Source: Rhodobacter capsulatus (GTDB lineage Bacteria; Pseudomonadota; Alphaproteobacteria; Rhodobacterales; Rhodobacteraceae). Taken from it: a DNA stretch of 64,000 bases. Location: positions 16,117-80,116 of the forward strand of contig NZ_SWJZ01000014.1 in assembly GCF_005144475.1 (NCBI RefSeq), given 5' to 3'. Below, piece by piece: positions 17,194 through 26,842 of this stretch. The position numbers and the translations under genes are program-made. Every line of letters starts with the position of its first letter. Position 1 is the stretch's first letter. The notes beneath the pieces were generated by a model that ran no database searches, was not told the DNA's origin, and was given only the letters and a program-made list of their open reading frames with translations.

Positions 17194-17425
17194 GTCTCTC
17201 TCCTCGTATTGGCCTGGGGCGACATTGCCCCCGGACGTGCAGCCAGGTCTTCCAGTGTCTTCCGGCTGCCCCGAAAAGGGAGCGGTAGGAAAGTCCAGTT
17301 CACGCGAAGGGAAGCGTGCCATAGACCGTCCAAAAATCAACGGCCAAAGCGCCGCAGGCGCTGATTTCAAAGGCTGCGACATTTTTGCATCCCCAAGTTG
17401 AAGATGGAATAGTTTCAGGGTGTTG

Positions 17426-17533
17426 TCAGACGGCCAAAAGCCGGAACAAAGCCAAAACAGCCGCCCCTTCCGCGCGCCCCGCGCCATAGCCGCGCAGGGC
17501 TTGAAAATGCAGGAACGCCACAGGTTTCCCCAT
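17426..17533 (-). CDS. Possible 35-residue small protein downstream of thrS
   Basis: Starting 27 nt after the thrS stop, a frame of 36 codons reads [19 protein letters not shown] and continues with an Ala/Leu-rich tail. Base composition at third positions is GC-rich, as in genes here, but there is no good ribosome site (only CGGGACG). It could be a real small hydrophobic peptide co-transcribed with thrS or chance. No family recognised. Confidence 0.2.
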   Translation of the reverse strand: MGKPVAFLHFQALRGYGAGRAEGAAVLALFRLLAV

Positions 17534-17560
17534 GGCGTCCCGGTCGTTCAGGCGGCGATT

Positions 17561-19507
17561 TCAGCGCAGATCGGGCGGTGTCGCCTCGGCCTTCAGCGCA
17601 GCGACGATCGCATCCAGCGCCACCGTCTCGGTGCGGGTATCGCCCAGACGGCGGACCGAAACGGTGCGCGTCTCGACCTCTTTCGCGCCGATGGCGAAGA
17701 TATAGGGCACCTTGCCCAGGCTGTGCTCGCGGACCTTGTAGTTGATCTTTTCGTTGCGGGTGTCGCATTCGGCGCGAATCCCCGCCGCGATCAGCGTCGC
17801 CGCGACCTCTTCGACGTAATCATCGGCCTCCGAGGTGATCGAGGCGACGACGACCTGCCGCGGCGCCAGCCACAGCGGCAGCTTGCCCGCATGCGATTCG
17901 ATCAGAATCCCGATGAAGCGCTCGAAGCTGCCCAGACAGGCGCGGTGCAGCATGATCGGGCGGTGTTTCGCGCCGTCGGGGCCGATGTAATTCGCATCGA
18001 GCCGCTCGGGCAGGTTCGGGTCCACCTGCAGCGTGCCGCATTGCCAGTCGCGCCCGATCGCATCGGTCAGCACGAATTCGAGCTTCGGCCCGTAAAACGC
18101 CCCCTCGCCCTCGAAAATCTCGTATTCATGCCCGGCCGCGGTGACGGCATTGGCCAGCGCGGCTTCGGCATGATCCCAGCTTTCCTCGGTCCCGATCCGC
18201 TTTTCCGGCCGGGTCGACAGCTTGATGCGCCATGTGTCGAAGCCCAGATCGGCATAGACGGCGGACAGGAATTCGATGAATTTCTTCGTTTCCGCCTCGA
18301 TCTGATCGGGCATGCAGAAGATATGCGCGTCGTCTTGCGTGAAGCCGCGCACCCGCATGATGCCATGCAACGCCCCCGAGGGTTCATACCGCGCGCAGGA
18401 GCCGAATTCCGCCATCCGCAAGGGCAGATCGCGGTAGGATTTCAGCCCGACGTTGAAGATCTGCACATGGCAGGGGCAGTTCATCGGCTTGAGCGCGTTG
18501 ATCACCTTTTCCCGCGCGCCCTCTTCATCGACTTCGACGATGAACATGTTCTCGCGGTAGTTTTCCCAGTGCCCCGAGGCCTCCCAGAGCTTGCGGTTCA
18601 CCACCTGCGGCGTGTTCACCTCGACATAGCCGTCGGCGCGCTGGCGGCGACGCATGTAATCTTGCAGCGTGGTGTAGATGGTCCAGCCGTTCGGATGCCA
18701 GAACACCTGGCCCGGCGCTTCCTCCTGCATGTGGTAAAGGTCCATCTCGCGGCCCAGCTTGCGGTGGTCGCGTTTGGCGGCCTCCTCGAGCATGGTCAGA
18801 TGGGCTTTCAGGTCATCGCGCGAGCGGAAGGCGATGCCGTAGATGCGCTGCAGCATCGGCCGCGTGCTGTCGCCCAGCCAATAGGCGCCCGCGACATGGG
18901 TCAGCTTGAAGGCGTCGGCGGGCACCTGGCCCGTGTGTTGCAGATGCGGGCCGCGGCACAGATCCTGCCAGCTCCCGTGCCAATACATCCGCAGGTCTTC
19001 CCCCTCGGGGATGCGGTTCACCAGCTCGACCTTGTAGGGCTCGCCCGATTTTTCGTAATGCGCGATGGCATCGGCGCGCGACCAGACTTCGGTCTTCACC
19101 GGCTCGCGGGCGTTGATGATCTGCTTCATCCGCGCTTCGATCTGGCCAAGGTCTTCGGGGGTGAAGGGCTCGGCGCGGTCGAAATCGTAAAACCAGCCCG
19201 CATCGCGGACCGGGCCGATCGTCACCTTCACATCGGGCCAGATCTCCTGCACCGCGCGGGCCATGATATGGGCCAGATCGTGCCGGATCAGCTCCAGCGC
19301 CGGAACCGGGTCCTTCATCGTGTTGATCGAAATCCGGGCGTCGCGCGTGATCGGCCATTGCAGATCCCAATGCGCGCCATCGAGGTTCGCCGAGATCGCC
19401 GCCTTCGCCAGCGAGGGCGAGATCGAGGCCGCCACTTCGGCCGCCGTCACCCCTGCGGGGTAATCGCGCTTCGCGCCATCGGGAAAGGAAAGGGAGATTT
19501 GGGACAT
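17561..19507 (-). CDS. thrS: Threonyl-tRNA synthetase
   Basis: This 648-residue class II synthetase charges tRNA-Thr. The N-terminal TGS domain (about 1-62) is followed by the editing domain with [11 protein letters not shown], the catalytic core with [21 protein letters not shown] (zinc/active-site Cys) and motif 2 [15 protein letters not shown], and motif 3 [12 protein letters not shown]; the anticodon-binding domain ends the protein (about 545-648). Length is normal. The start follows GAGGAGGACGC. It is a single-gene unit on the minus strand. Confidence 0.97.
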   Translation of the reverse strand: MSQISLSFPDGAKRDYPAGVTAAEVAASISPSLAKAAISANLDGAHWDLQWPITRDARISINTMKDPVPALELIRHDLAHIMARAVQEIWPDVKVTIGPVRDAGWFYDFDRAEPFTPEDLGQIEARMKQIINAREPVKTEVWSRADAIAHYEKSGEPYKVELVNRIPEGEDLRMYWHGSWQDLCRGPHLQHTGQVPADAFKLTHVAGAYWLGDSTRPMLQRIYGIAFRSRDDLKAHLTMLEEAAKRDHRKLGREMDLYHMQEEAPGQVFWHPNGWTIYTTLQDYMRRRQRADGYVEVNTPQVVNRKLWEASGHWENYRENMFIVEVDEEGAREKVINALKPMNCPCHVQIFNVGLKSYRDLPLRMAEFGSCARYEPSGALHGIMRVRGFTQDDAHIFCMPDQIEAETKKFIEFLSAVYADLGFDTWRIKLSTRPEKRIGTEESWDHAEAALANAVTAAGHEYEIFEGEGAFYGPKLEFVLTDAIGRDWQCGTLQVDPNLPERLDANYIGPDGAKHRPIMLHRACLGSFERFIGILIESHAGKLPLWLAPRQVVVASITSEADDYVEEVAATLIAAGIRAECDTRNEKINYKVREHSLGKVPYIFAIGAKEVETRTVSVRRLGDTRTETVALDAIVAALKAEATPPDLR

Positions 19508-19616
19508 GCGTCCTCCTCGTCGGTTTGGCGGCTACAAAGCGCCCGGTTGCGGGTTATGATGAACGGTCTATGCGACGCGGCGGCAGGCGTGTCAACCGTG
19601 GCGCTTTTGCGCAGGC

Positions 19617-19755
19617 AAAAGGGGGGCGCTGCCCCCCTCTTGGCCTTCGGCCAATTCACCCCCCGGGATATTTGCACCAAGGTGAAAGGGCGTTGTTTCA
19701 CCTTGGTGCAAACATCCCGGGGGGAGTCCTGAAAGGACGGGGGGCAGAGCCCCCC
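19617..19755. repeat. Palindromic intergenic repeat, full copy (type 1)
   Basis: Two arms of 29 nt (19659-19687 and 19696-19724) are inverted repeats with one mismatch around an 8-nt loop. Each arm contains CCCGGGATATTTGCACCAAG or its complement. The arms are flanked by GGGGGGCGCTGCCCCCC on the left and GGGGGGCAGAGCCCCCC on the right. Single arms recur at 28252-28280 and 44639-44667. It lies between the OMP 3' end and the thrS 5' end. Confidence 0.85.
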
Positions 19756-19782
19756 TCCCCGGTGTGTCGCAAGCGCTCCGGC

Positions 19783-20412
19783 TCAGAACCGGAAGCCCGC
19801 GCGCACCTGCACGGTGTTGAAATTGGTGTCGATGCTGCGCGCAGACCCGTTGAAATCGGTGCTGAGCTCGCGGCGCATCAGTTCCGCACCGACCGACCAT
19901 TTGTCGTTCACCGCGTAATCGACGCCCAGACCGTAGTTCATGCCGTCGGCCGCGCCGTTCGTCTGGCCATCGCCGTTCTTCCAGTCGCCGCGCGAATAGC
20001 CGACGAAGGCATAGGGCAGCGCCTTGCCATAGGCCATCCCGGCGCGGGCCTTCAGGTCGATCATGTTGTCGAACTTGCCCGGCGCCCCATCGAGGTTGAA
20101 GTCGGTGGCCTGAGCCGCGATCTCGCCACCGTAGACGAGCGCGCCCGATTGCAGATTGTAGCCGCCCATCACGCCGTAGCTGCCGCGGCCCATGCCAAAG
20201 GCGGTGCCGTCGGGCGTGTAGCTCGCGCCGCCGCCGGTGACAGAGCCGCCGGTGATACCGGCATAGAACCCGTCCCAGGCTTGCACGGGCGCGGGCGCCG
20301 GGGTCGCCGCCACCGTCGGTTCGCTTTCGACCACGGGCGCGGAGAGGCCACCGGCAAAGGCGGGGGCGGCGAGGCTGGCCATCGCGGCGATCGCAACACT
20401 GAGCTTTTTCAT
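19783..20412 (-). CDS. Outer-membrane beta-barrel protein (Omp25/OmpA-like porin family)
   Basis: This 209-residue protein has a signal peptide (MKKLSVAIAAMASLAAPAFA, cleavage after AFA), a Pro/Ala-rich linker (about 25-45), and an eight-strand barrel typical of small alphaproteobacterial surface proteins: WDGFYAGITGGSVTGG, SYGVMGGYNLQSGALVYGGE, and the terminal VQVRAGFRF, whose final Phe fits the barrel-assembly signal. It probably sits in the outer membrane as a structural barrel; transport is not implied. It is transcribed alone, with an AT-rich leader upstream at about 20430-20500. Confidence 0.88.
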   Translation of the reverse strand: MKKLSVAIAAMASLAAPAFAGGLSAPVVESEPTVAATPAPAPVQAWDGFYAGITGGSVTGGGASYTPDGTAFGMGRGSYGVMGGYNLQSGALVYGGEIAAQATDFNLDGAPGKFDNMIDLKARAGMAYGKALPYAFVGYSRGDWKNGDGQTNGAADGMNYGLGVDYAVNDKWSVGAELMRRELSTDFNGSARSIDTNFNTVQVRAGFRF

Positions 20413-20532
20413 CTTACTCTTCCTTCAGCAAAGATGCGTCATGCCCGCAAGATTTGCATTTTTCCGAACAAGTTCAATATTTTGACCGGGAACATCGAAA
20501 CACGTTCGCTCAAGAGCCCGTGCCCGGGACGT

Positions 20533-20570
20533 GAGGAAAAAGCCCGCGGCCTTGCGGCGCGGGCTTTGTT
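20533..20570 (-). terminator. Hairpin terminator downstream of the RTX gene
   Basis: An 8-bp stem AGCCCGCG/CGCGGGCT (20541-20548 with 20558-20565, 9-nt loop) has a T-run on either side: TTTTTCC on the minus strand, TTGTTTTC on the plus strand. It lies between the RTX gene and the OMP gene, both minus strand, so it should end RTX transcripts. A second GC stem (20658-20678) stands just after the RTX stop. Confidence 0.75.
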
Positions 20571-20690
20571 TTCAATCGGTTCGGGGCCGGGACGGGCTCA
20601 CGATCCGGTGTGGATCCGCAGATCGCGGGCAGGCCCGGTGATGAGGCGGCAAAGCCCCGCCCGGGACATCCCCGGGCGAGACGGAGCGCG

Positions 20691-23600
20691 TCAGATGAAG
20701 ATGACGTCGCTGCCCGAGAGGCTGAAATCGGCCGCGGTGAAGGTGCCCGTCAGCCGGATCGTCAGATCCGCCCCGGCGGTGCCGTCCAGGCCGATCGCCA
20801 GCGTCGTCACCCCGCCCGCGGCGGAGACGGCGATCTGCCCGGCGCCAAGCGTCGTGCCCGCGCCGTTGCTGATGCCGGTCAGCGTCAGCCCGCTCAGCCG
20901 CAGCCGGTCGCCGATGGCGCCATCGGCGATCGTGTCGATGCCGCAGCCGTAAAGGTTGGTGAACTGGAACACATCCGCCCCCGCGCCGCCGAGCAGCGTG
21001 TCGTTGCCGTCGCCGCCGTTCAGGATGTCATTGCCGGCGCCGGTGCTGATCCGGTCGTTGCCGCCAAAGGCGTAAAGCCGGTCGTTGCGGGCCGAACCGA
21101 CGATGTTGTAGGTCTCGAAGTTGTTGAAGGTCGCATCATAGCTGCCGTCGGCGGCATAGATGTGATAGGCGCCGTTCGAGACGTAATCCATCCGCAGCCC
21201 CGCCGTCGCCAGCGAGGCGTTCAGCGTCAGGCTGTCGCTGCCCGCGCCGCCATCCGCCCATTCCGACCGGCCGCGGCCCAGATTGACGGTGTCGTTGCCC
21301 TCGTTCGTCGCCACCGCGTCATTGCCGGTCCCCGCCGAGAGGTTGACGATGTCGGCATTCTGCCCGGTGGTCAGCGAGACCGCCTCGATCCCGGTCAGGA
21401 CCGTGCCCGCCCCGCTCACCGTGGCCGCGCCCGTCGCGCTCAGCGTCAGCCCGATCACCACCGTCGCGCCCGCATAGCTGGCCTGCCAAGTGTCGACGCC
21501 CGCGCCGCCGTTGATCGCGTCGGCCCCGGCCCCGCCATTGAGCCAGTCATTGCCCGCGCCGCCGGTCAGCGTGTCGGCCGCCCCGGCGCCGATCAGCGTG
21601 TCGGCCCCGGCGCCGCCGGTCACGTTGAAGCGCTCGACGTTGATGTAGTCGAGGAAATGCGCGTCGCCCTGTTCGCCGTAGCGGTTCCAGCCGTTCGAGG
21701 TGTAGCGGCTCTGGATCGCCTCGGTGCTGGCGGAATAGTCGAGGATCAGCAGATCGACCCCGGCGCCGCCGTCGAACCCGTCCTGACCCAGCCCGAGCGA
21801 GACGGTGTCATTGCCCGCATTGCCCGCGAACCAGTCGTTGCCGCTTTGGCCGGTGGTGTCGATCAGATCGGCCCCGGCGCCGCCGGTCAGGCTGACCTGT
21901 TCGATGTTGCGCACGTCGCAGCCCGAGCCGGTCGCCTGCGCCGCGGTCTGGCTGGCCGTCGCGCTGAAGCGCAGCCCCGCCGAGATCGCCGACAGATCCG
22001 CCCGCCACAGGTCGGTGCCCGCGCCGCCGTCGATCACCGCCCGCCCGGCGCCGCTGTCCAGCGTGTCATTGCCCGCGCCGCCGCGCAAAGTGTCGGTCAT
22101 CGCGCCGCCGACCAGGCTGTCATGGCCCGCGCCGCCGGTCATGTCGTAATGCTCGATGTTGATGAAATCGACCCGATCACCGCTGGTCGAGCTGAAGCGA
22201 TACCAGCCGTTCGAGACATAGCTGTAGGTGATGCCCTGCGTCGCCCCGGCGATGCCCGACCAGTCGAGGATCAGCGTGTCCTCGCCCTCGGCGCCATTGA
22301 CCGCATCGACGCCGCGCCAGACCGCGGCGCTGTCATTGCCCGCGCCCAGATAGAGGGTGTCGTCATAAGCGCCGCTGCGGGTGGTGATGAGATCGCGCAT
22401 CGCGGTGCCGGTGTAATTCAGCCGTTCCAGCCCGCTGATCACCGCACCGTAATTCGTGGTCTGGGTCTGGAAGTTGATGGTGACGTTGGTCTCGTGTTCC
22501 GAGAGGTTCGCCTCCCACAGGTCCACGCCGTCGCCGCCGGTGATCACGTCGACCCCGCCGCCGCCCGAGAGCGTGTCATCGCCGCCATTGCCGACCAGCC
22601 GGTCGTTCAGCGCCGCGCCAAGCAGATAGTCGCTGCCCGCCCCGCCGGTCAGGAAGAAGCGTTCGAAGTTGATGTAATCCAGACGGTCGCCGCTGGCCGC
22701 GCTGAAGCTATACCAGCCGTTCGAGACATAGTTGCGGCTGATCCCCTGGGTGGCATCGGTGATGGCCGACCAGTTCATCACCAGCAGGTCTTCGCCCGCC
22801 TCGCCATTGGCGCCGTCGACGCCGCGGCCGGTGGTGACGGAATCGTCGCCCGCGCCCATGCTGAAGCTGTCGTTGTAGCGCCCGGATTGCGCCAGGACGG
22901 TGTCGTCGAAGGCCGAGCCGGTATAGGTCAGCCGTTCGATGCCGCTGAGCACCGCGCCGGTGTTGCTGGTCTGGCTGATCAGGCTGACCGTGGTGTTCGC
23001 CTCGATGTCGGACAGGTCGACCTGCCACAGGTCGATCCCGGCGCCGCCCGCGACGGTGTCGGCCCCGGTGCCGCCGATCAGCGTATCATTGCCGCCATTG
23101 CCGGTCAGCCGGTCGGCCAGCCCCGCGCCCGAGAGCCAGTCGTTGCCCGCGCCGCCGGTCAGGAAATAGCGCTCGAAGTTGATGTAGTTCACCTGATCGC
23201 CGCTGAGCGCCGCATAGCGATACCAGCCGTTCGAGACATAGGAATTGCGGATCGCGAAGCTCGGATCGGTGATCGCGGACCAGTCGAAGATCAGGATGTC
23301 GGTGCCGTCGCCGCCATTGACCCAGTCGATGCCGCGCCCGCCGTTGACCTGATCGCTGCCGTTGCCGGTCGAGATGTCATCATTGCCGACAAAGGCCGAG
23401 GTGTTGATCGCGTCATCGCCGATGCCGGTGGTGATCGAGAGCGTCTCGATCTGGCTGAAGCGGGCGCCGGTGGCCGCGACCAGCTGGGTGATCGCGGGAT
23501 CGGCAGAGAGCGTGATCAGCACATTGCCGGTGACGGCGCCGTAACCGGCGGTCCAGCGGTCGACCCCCGCGCCGCCGTCGATCGTGTCGGCACCGAGCCC

Positions 23601-23912
23601 GCTGGTCAGGCTGTCGGCCCCGGCCCCGCCGTAAAGCTGGTCGACGTCATTGGCCCCGCGCAGGTCGTCATCCCCCGATCCGCCGCGCAGGATGAAGCGC
23701 TCGAAGTTGTAGAAATCGATGCTGGACGCGAGATAATCGGTGAAGCGATAAAAGCCGTTGCCCGCATATTCATAGATGATGTCGCTGGTGAGCGCCGCGT
23801 AATTCACCACCAGCGTGTCGACGCCCCCCTCGGCATTGACGCTGTAGATCCCGGTTGGCGTGACGGTCACGGTATTGTTGCCACCGGTGACGGGAAGTCC
23901 AGTAATAGCCAT
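20691..23912 (-). CDS. RTX-type calcium-binding repeat protein, probably secreted
   Basis: This 1073-residue protein consists of glycine/aspartate nonapeptide repeats (GGAGNDTLxGGxGAD pattern) that bind calcium and fold as beta-rolls. It is built of about six modules of roughly 170 residues. Each starts with a YVSNGWYR-like motif (near residues 49, 225, 395, 565, 737, 910), then INFERYFLTGGAGNDWL and a repeat block. There is no N-terminal signal peptide. The C-terminus (TGTFTAADFSLSGSDVIFI) is hydrophobic and negatively charged, as expected for type I secretion, but no ABC exporter genes are adjacent. No lipase, protease or other catalytic domain is visible; a surface-layer or adhesion role is possible. 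The start follows AGGAGGAGACC. Confidence 0.85.
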   Translation of the reverse strand: MAITGLPVTGGNNTVTVTPTGIYSVNAEGGVDTLVVNYAALTSDIIYEYAGNGFYRFTDYLASSIDFYNFERFILRGGSGDDDLRGANDVDQLYGGAGADSLTSGLGADTIDGGAGVDRWTAGYGAVTGNVLITLSADPAITQLVAATGARFSQIETLSITTGIGDDAINTSAFVGNDDISTGNGSDQVNGGRGIDWVNGGDGTDILIFDWSAITDPSFAIRNSYVSNGWYRYAALSGDQVNYINFERYFLTGGAGNDWLSGAGLADRLTGNGGNDTLIGGTGADTVAGGAGIDLWQVDLSDIEANTTVSLISQTSNTGAVLSGIERLTYTGSAFDDTVLAQSGRYNDSFSMGAGDDSVTTGRGVDGANGEAGEDLLVMNWSAITDATQGISRNYVSNGWYSFSAASGDRLDYINFERFFLTGGAGSDYLLGAALNDRLVGNGGDDTLSGGGGVDVITGGDGVDLWEANLSEHETNVTINFQTQTTNYGAVISGLERLNYTGTAMRDLITTRSGAYDDTLYLGAGNDSAAVWRGVDAVNGAEGEDTLILDWSGIAGATQGITYSYVSNGWYRFSSTSGDRVDFINIEHYDMTGGAGHDSLVGGAMTDTLRGGAGNDTLDSGAGRAVIDGGAGTDLWRADLSAISAGLRFSATASQTAAQATGSGCDVRNIEQVSLTGGAGADLIDTTGQSGNDWFAGNAGNDTVSLGLGQDGFDGGAGVDLLILDYSASTEAIQSRYTSNGWNRYGEQGDAHFLDYINVERFNVTGGAGADTLIGAGAADTLTGGAGNDWLNGGAGADAINGGAGVDTWQASYAGATVVIGLTLSATGAATVSGAGTVLTGIEAVSLTTGQNADIVNLSAGTGNDAVATNEGNDTVNLGRGRSEWADGGAGSDSLTLNASLATAGLRMDYVSNGAYHIYAADGSYDATFNNFETYNIVGSARNDRLYAFGGNDRISTGAGNDILNGGDGNDTLLGGAGADVFQFTNLYGCGIDTIADGAIGDRLRLSGLTLTGISNGAGTTLGAGQIAVSAAGGVTTLAIGLDGTAGADLTIRLTGTFTAADFSLSGSDVIFI

Positions 23913-24183
23913 GGTCTCCTCCTCTTTCGTCCGCTGTGCAGCATGACGTCAGCCGGAATTGGCCTTGTCCATTGGGTTACGGACGACGGTCACAGGATAC
24001 ACCCGATCCGCCATGGCCCGACTGCGACAAGATCGCGTTTCCGGCGTGTGACGGCTGTCTTTTTGGACAGGTCCGGCACCGCGGCGGCGCGCGCCCGGCC
24101 CGCGGTGGCCCCGGCCCATCTTGCCCCGCGACGCCGTTTCCACTACCCACTTGCGCAACGAAACCCTGTGCCGAGGCTTGTCC

Positions 24184-25524
24184 ATGCGCCTTTCCCGCTA
24201 CTTCCTCCCCGTTCTCAAGGAAAACCCCGCCGAGGCGCAGATCGTCAGCCACCGGCTGATGCTGCGCGCAGGCATGATCAAGCAGCAGGCGGCGGGGATC
24301 TATTCCTGGCTGCCGCTCGGCTTCAAGGTGCTCAAGCGCATCGAGCAGATCGTGCACGAGGAACAGATCCGCGCCGGTCACATTCCGCTTCTGATGCCGA
24401 CGCTGCAACCGGCCGATCTGTGGCGGGAATCCGGCCGCTACGACGATTACGGTCAGGAAATGCTGCGCATCAAGGACCGGCACGAACGCGAGATGCTGTA
24501 CGGCCCGACGAACGAGGAGATGATCACCGACATCTTCCGCGCCCATGTCTCGTCCTACAAGGATCTGCCGCTGACGCTTTACCACATCCAATGGAAGTTC
24601 CGCGACGAGGTCCGCCCGCGCTTCGGCGTCATGCGCGGCCGCGAATTCTACATGAAAGACGGCTACAACTTCGACCTGACCCGCGAAGACGCGCTGCATG
24701 CCTACAACCGCCACATGGTCAGCTATCTGCGCACCTATGAGCGCATGGGGCTGACCGCGATTCCGATGCGCGCCGCCTCGGGCCCGATCGGCGGCGACAA
24801 CACGCATGAATTCCTCGTCCTTGCCCAGACCGGCGAATCCGAGGTCTTCTATGACGCGCAGGTGCCCGATCTGAAACTGGGCAATCGGGCGGTGGATTAC
24901 GACGACCGCGATCAGGTGGCGGCGATCTGTCAGGAATTCACCACGCTTTACGCCCGCACCGACGAAACCCACGACGCGGCGGTGTTCAACGAAATCCCGG
25001 AAGAGCGCCGCTGCGTCGGCCGCGGCATCGAAGTCGGGCAGATCTTCTACTTCGGCACGAAATATTCCGAAGCGATGGGCGCCACCGTCGTCACCCCCGA
25101 TGGCTCGCGCGTGCCGGTCGAGATGGGTTCGCACGGCATCGGCGTCTCGCGGCTGCTGGGCGCGCTGATCGAGGCGAACCATGACGAGCGCGGCATCATC
25201 TGGCCCGAGGGTGTGACGCCCTTCCATGTCGGCATCGTCAACCTGAAACAGGGCGACGCGGCGACCGACGCGGCCTGCGCCGGGATCTACAAGGCGCTGG
25301 TGGCGCAGGGCCTCGATCCGCTTTACGACGACCGCGACGAACGCGCGGGGGCGAAATTCGCCACGATGGATCTGATCGGCCTGCCGTGGCGGATCACCGT
25401 CGGCCCGCGTGGTCTGGGCAATGGCGTCGTCGAGGTGACCTCGCGCCGCACCGGCGAAAGCGAGGAAATGTCGGCCGAAGCGGCGGTGGACCGCATCGCG
25501 CAGATCTACGCCGCGCATCGCTGA
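24184..25524 (+). CDS. proS: Prolyl-tRNA synthetase, short form without editing domain
   Basis: This 446-residue class II synthetase attaches proline to tRNA-Pro. It starts [20 protein letters not shown] and shows motif 1 (about 40-80, [19 protein letters not shown]), [11 protein letters not shown], motif 2 ([20 protein letters not shown]) and motif 3 ([14 protein letters not shown]), then the anticodon-binding domain. The insertion domain that deacylates Ala-tRNA-Pro in the 572-residue E. coli enzyme is missing, as is normal in alphaproteobacteria; trans-editing by a separate protein is then expected. In-frame sequence upstream to 24121 is not conserved. Confidence 0.96.
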   Translation: MRLSRYFLPVLKENPAEAQIVSHRLMLRAGMIKQQAAGIYSWLPLGFKVLKRIEQIVHEEQIRAGHIPLLMPTLQPADLWRESGRYDDYGQEMLRIKDRHEREMLYGPTNEEMITDIFRAHVSSYKDLPLTLYHIQWKFRDEVRPRFGVMRGREFYMKDGYNFDLTREDALHAYNRHMVSYLRTYERMGLTAIPMRAASGPIGGDNTHEFLVLAQTGESEVFYDAQVPDLKLGNRAVDYDDRDQVAAICQEFTTLYARTDETHDAAVFNEIPEERRCVGRGIEVGQIFYFGTKYSEAMGATVVTPDGSRVPVEMGSHGIGVSRLLGALIEANHDERGIIWPEGVTPFHVGIVNLKQGDAATDAACAGIYKALVAQGLDPLYDDRDERAGAKFATMDLIGLPWRITVGPRGLGNGVVEVTSRRTGESEEMSAEAAVDRIAQIYAAHR

Positions 25525-26068
25525 GGACGCGGCCGTTCTGAAAACCGGATCGCGGCGCAAGCGGCGATCCGACCGGGCCGATTTCCGCACAGGCAGAGAT
25601 CGGCCCCGCGCGCCACGCAGCGCGGATTTCGCGGTGATCCAGGCGCCTTGCCGCAAGCCGCGGACCATCTTCTGACAGAACCGCCCCAGACGGCACCCGA
25701 GCCACGTCGCCATCATCGACGGCGGCCCCTCTGCGGCCCTTCTGCGGCCCTTCTGCGGCCGCCAAGCCGAAAAGCCACGATGCGCCGCGCCCTGCCGCGG
25801 CAACGATCAAGCGCGCTCGCAGGGCCCGAGACGGCCCGCCGGGGGCTTCCGCCGCGGCCAGACCGGCGCGCCTTGGCCGACGCGACATGTTCCCTTCGAG
25901 GTCGGATCGCCCGCCCCAGCCCACCCGCGGCGGGGCGTCGATCCGGCATCGGCGGCGGGGAGACAGGCACCGGAAACGCCCCCGGGTAACGACGCAGCGG
26001 CACCAGCGCAGGGGCCACGGCAACGAGCTGACAGAAGCTCTCGCCAGCTGCCCCATTCGCCCCCCCGA
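25525..26068. other. Gene-poor region of about 540 nt after proS
   Basis: No convincing gene is seen. Open frames on both strands here are Arg/Pro-rich and have no ribosome sites. It holds an 11-bp tandem repeat (25724-25760) and several GC dyads. It could carry 3' untranslated sequence of proS, decayed DNA or a small RNA, but nothing specific can be supported. Confidence 0.5.
25724..25760. repeat. 11-bp tandem repeat, 3.4 units
   Basis: The unit GGCCCYTCTGC is repeated at 25724, 25735 and 25746 with a partial fourth copy; the first unit differs from the others at one base. It lies in the gene-free stretch after proS. Confidence 0.9.
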
Positions 26069-26069
26069 A

Positions 26070-26106
26070 AACGACGACGCCCCGCACGAGGCGGGGCGAC
26101 TGTCGT
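26070..26106 (-). terminator. Terminator of the tRNA-Ala gene
   Basis: An 8-bp stem CGCCCCGC/GCGGGGCG (26078-26085 with 26091-26098, 5-nt loop), extendable by AACGAC/GTCGTT outer pairs, is followed on the minus strand by TCGTCGTTTTC. It starts about 20 nt after the tRNA 3' end. Confidence 0.75.
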
Positions 26107-26124
26107 TCAAGTCTTTGTTTTATT

Positions 26125-26200
<76 letters not shown>

Positions 26201-26334
26201 ACCGGGTCCGCTTGACGTTTCCGTCTTGCGTGAAGCGGTGTATATGGACCTCAAGCGACGGGCGCAAGAGGAAAAAACACGCCTCGTCGCAAAATTTTTC
26301 AGCCCCCTGAAAACCCCCTTGCGGCAAAGGAAAA

Positions 26335-26356
26335 GGCGCGAAGTTGCCCTCGCGCC
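26335..26356 (-). terminator. Terminator of the TIGR02300 gene
   Basis: A 7-bp stem GGCGCGA/TCGCGCC (26335-26341 with 26350-26356) is followed on the minus strand by TTTTCCTTT. It lies about 40 nt after the stop of the TIGR02300-type gene. Confidence 0.7.
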
Positions 26357-26396
26357 CGGTCCCGTCTTTTCCGTGATCCGCCCCTTTCGGGCCGAC

Positions 26397-26726
26397 TCAA
26401 GCTTCGTCTTCGCCGCCCGCCACATCGGCGATGTCATCCAGCGAGACGTTGTCGTCCTCGTCATCCTCGAGCAGATCGTCGTCCAGATCGACGTCGCCGC
26501 CGTCTTCGTCCAGATCGTCATCGGTCAGATCATCGACATCAAGATCCGCCGCGCGCGGGGCAACCTTGTCGGACACCATCACACGGCTGCGGCCCGCGGC
26601 CGTCAGGCTTTCAAGGCTGAAGCTGTTCGAACAGACCGGGCAGGTCATCGGGTCTTTGGCCAGATCATAGAACCGGCTCGCGCAATGCGGGCAGAGGCGC
26701 TTGACGCCCCAATCCTCTTTCGGCAT
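26397..26726 (-). CDS. TIGR02300 (FYDLN acid) family protein
   Basis: This 109-residue protein has an N-terminal zinc ribbon (C12-x2-C15 and C29-x2-C32) containing the family motif SRFYDL, and a highly acidic C-terminus (about 75-109) rich in Asp and Glu. The family is confined largely to alphaproteobacteria and has no established function. The start MPKEDWGVKRLCPHC follows GGAGACTTCC; a longer frame upstream is not conserved. A terminator follows the gene. Confidence 0.9.
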   Translation of the reverse strand: MPKEDWGVKRLCPHCASRFYDLAKDPMTCPVCSNSFSLESLTAAGRSRVMVSDKVAPRAADLDVDDLTDDDLDEDGGDVDLDDDLLEDDEDDNVSLDDIADVAGGEDEA

Positions 26727-26842
26727 GGAAGTCTCCTGGCAAGCTCTATCGCACAGAGTCGCAGCCAACTGCCACAACCGCCGCGGGGTGTCAAAGCCTT
26801 TTCGCGTGCAACCTGTCGCTTCCAGCCGGACCAGAGCCCGCG

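Noticed and set aside
17420..19732. 770-codon open frame on the plus strand
   Set aside because: It is antisense to thrS, which has all synthetase motifs; composition is shadow-like.
20691..23912. Frameshift or gene fusion in the RTX gene because of its internal repeats
   Set aside because: The frame is uninterrupted and module spacing is regular (about 170 residues), so duplication explains the structure.
20610..24740. 1376-codon open frame on the plus strand
   Set aside because: It is the complement shadow of the RTX gene and then enters proS in the wrong frame; the repeats in it mirror RTX repeats.
24184..25524. Truncated prolyl-tRNA synthetase
   Set aside because: The 446-residue form without the editing insertion is normal for alphaproteobacteria.
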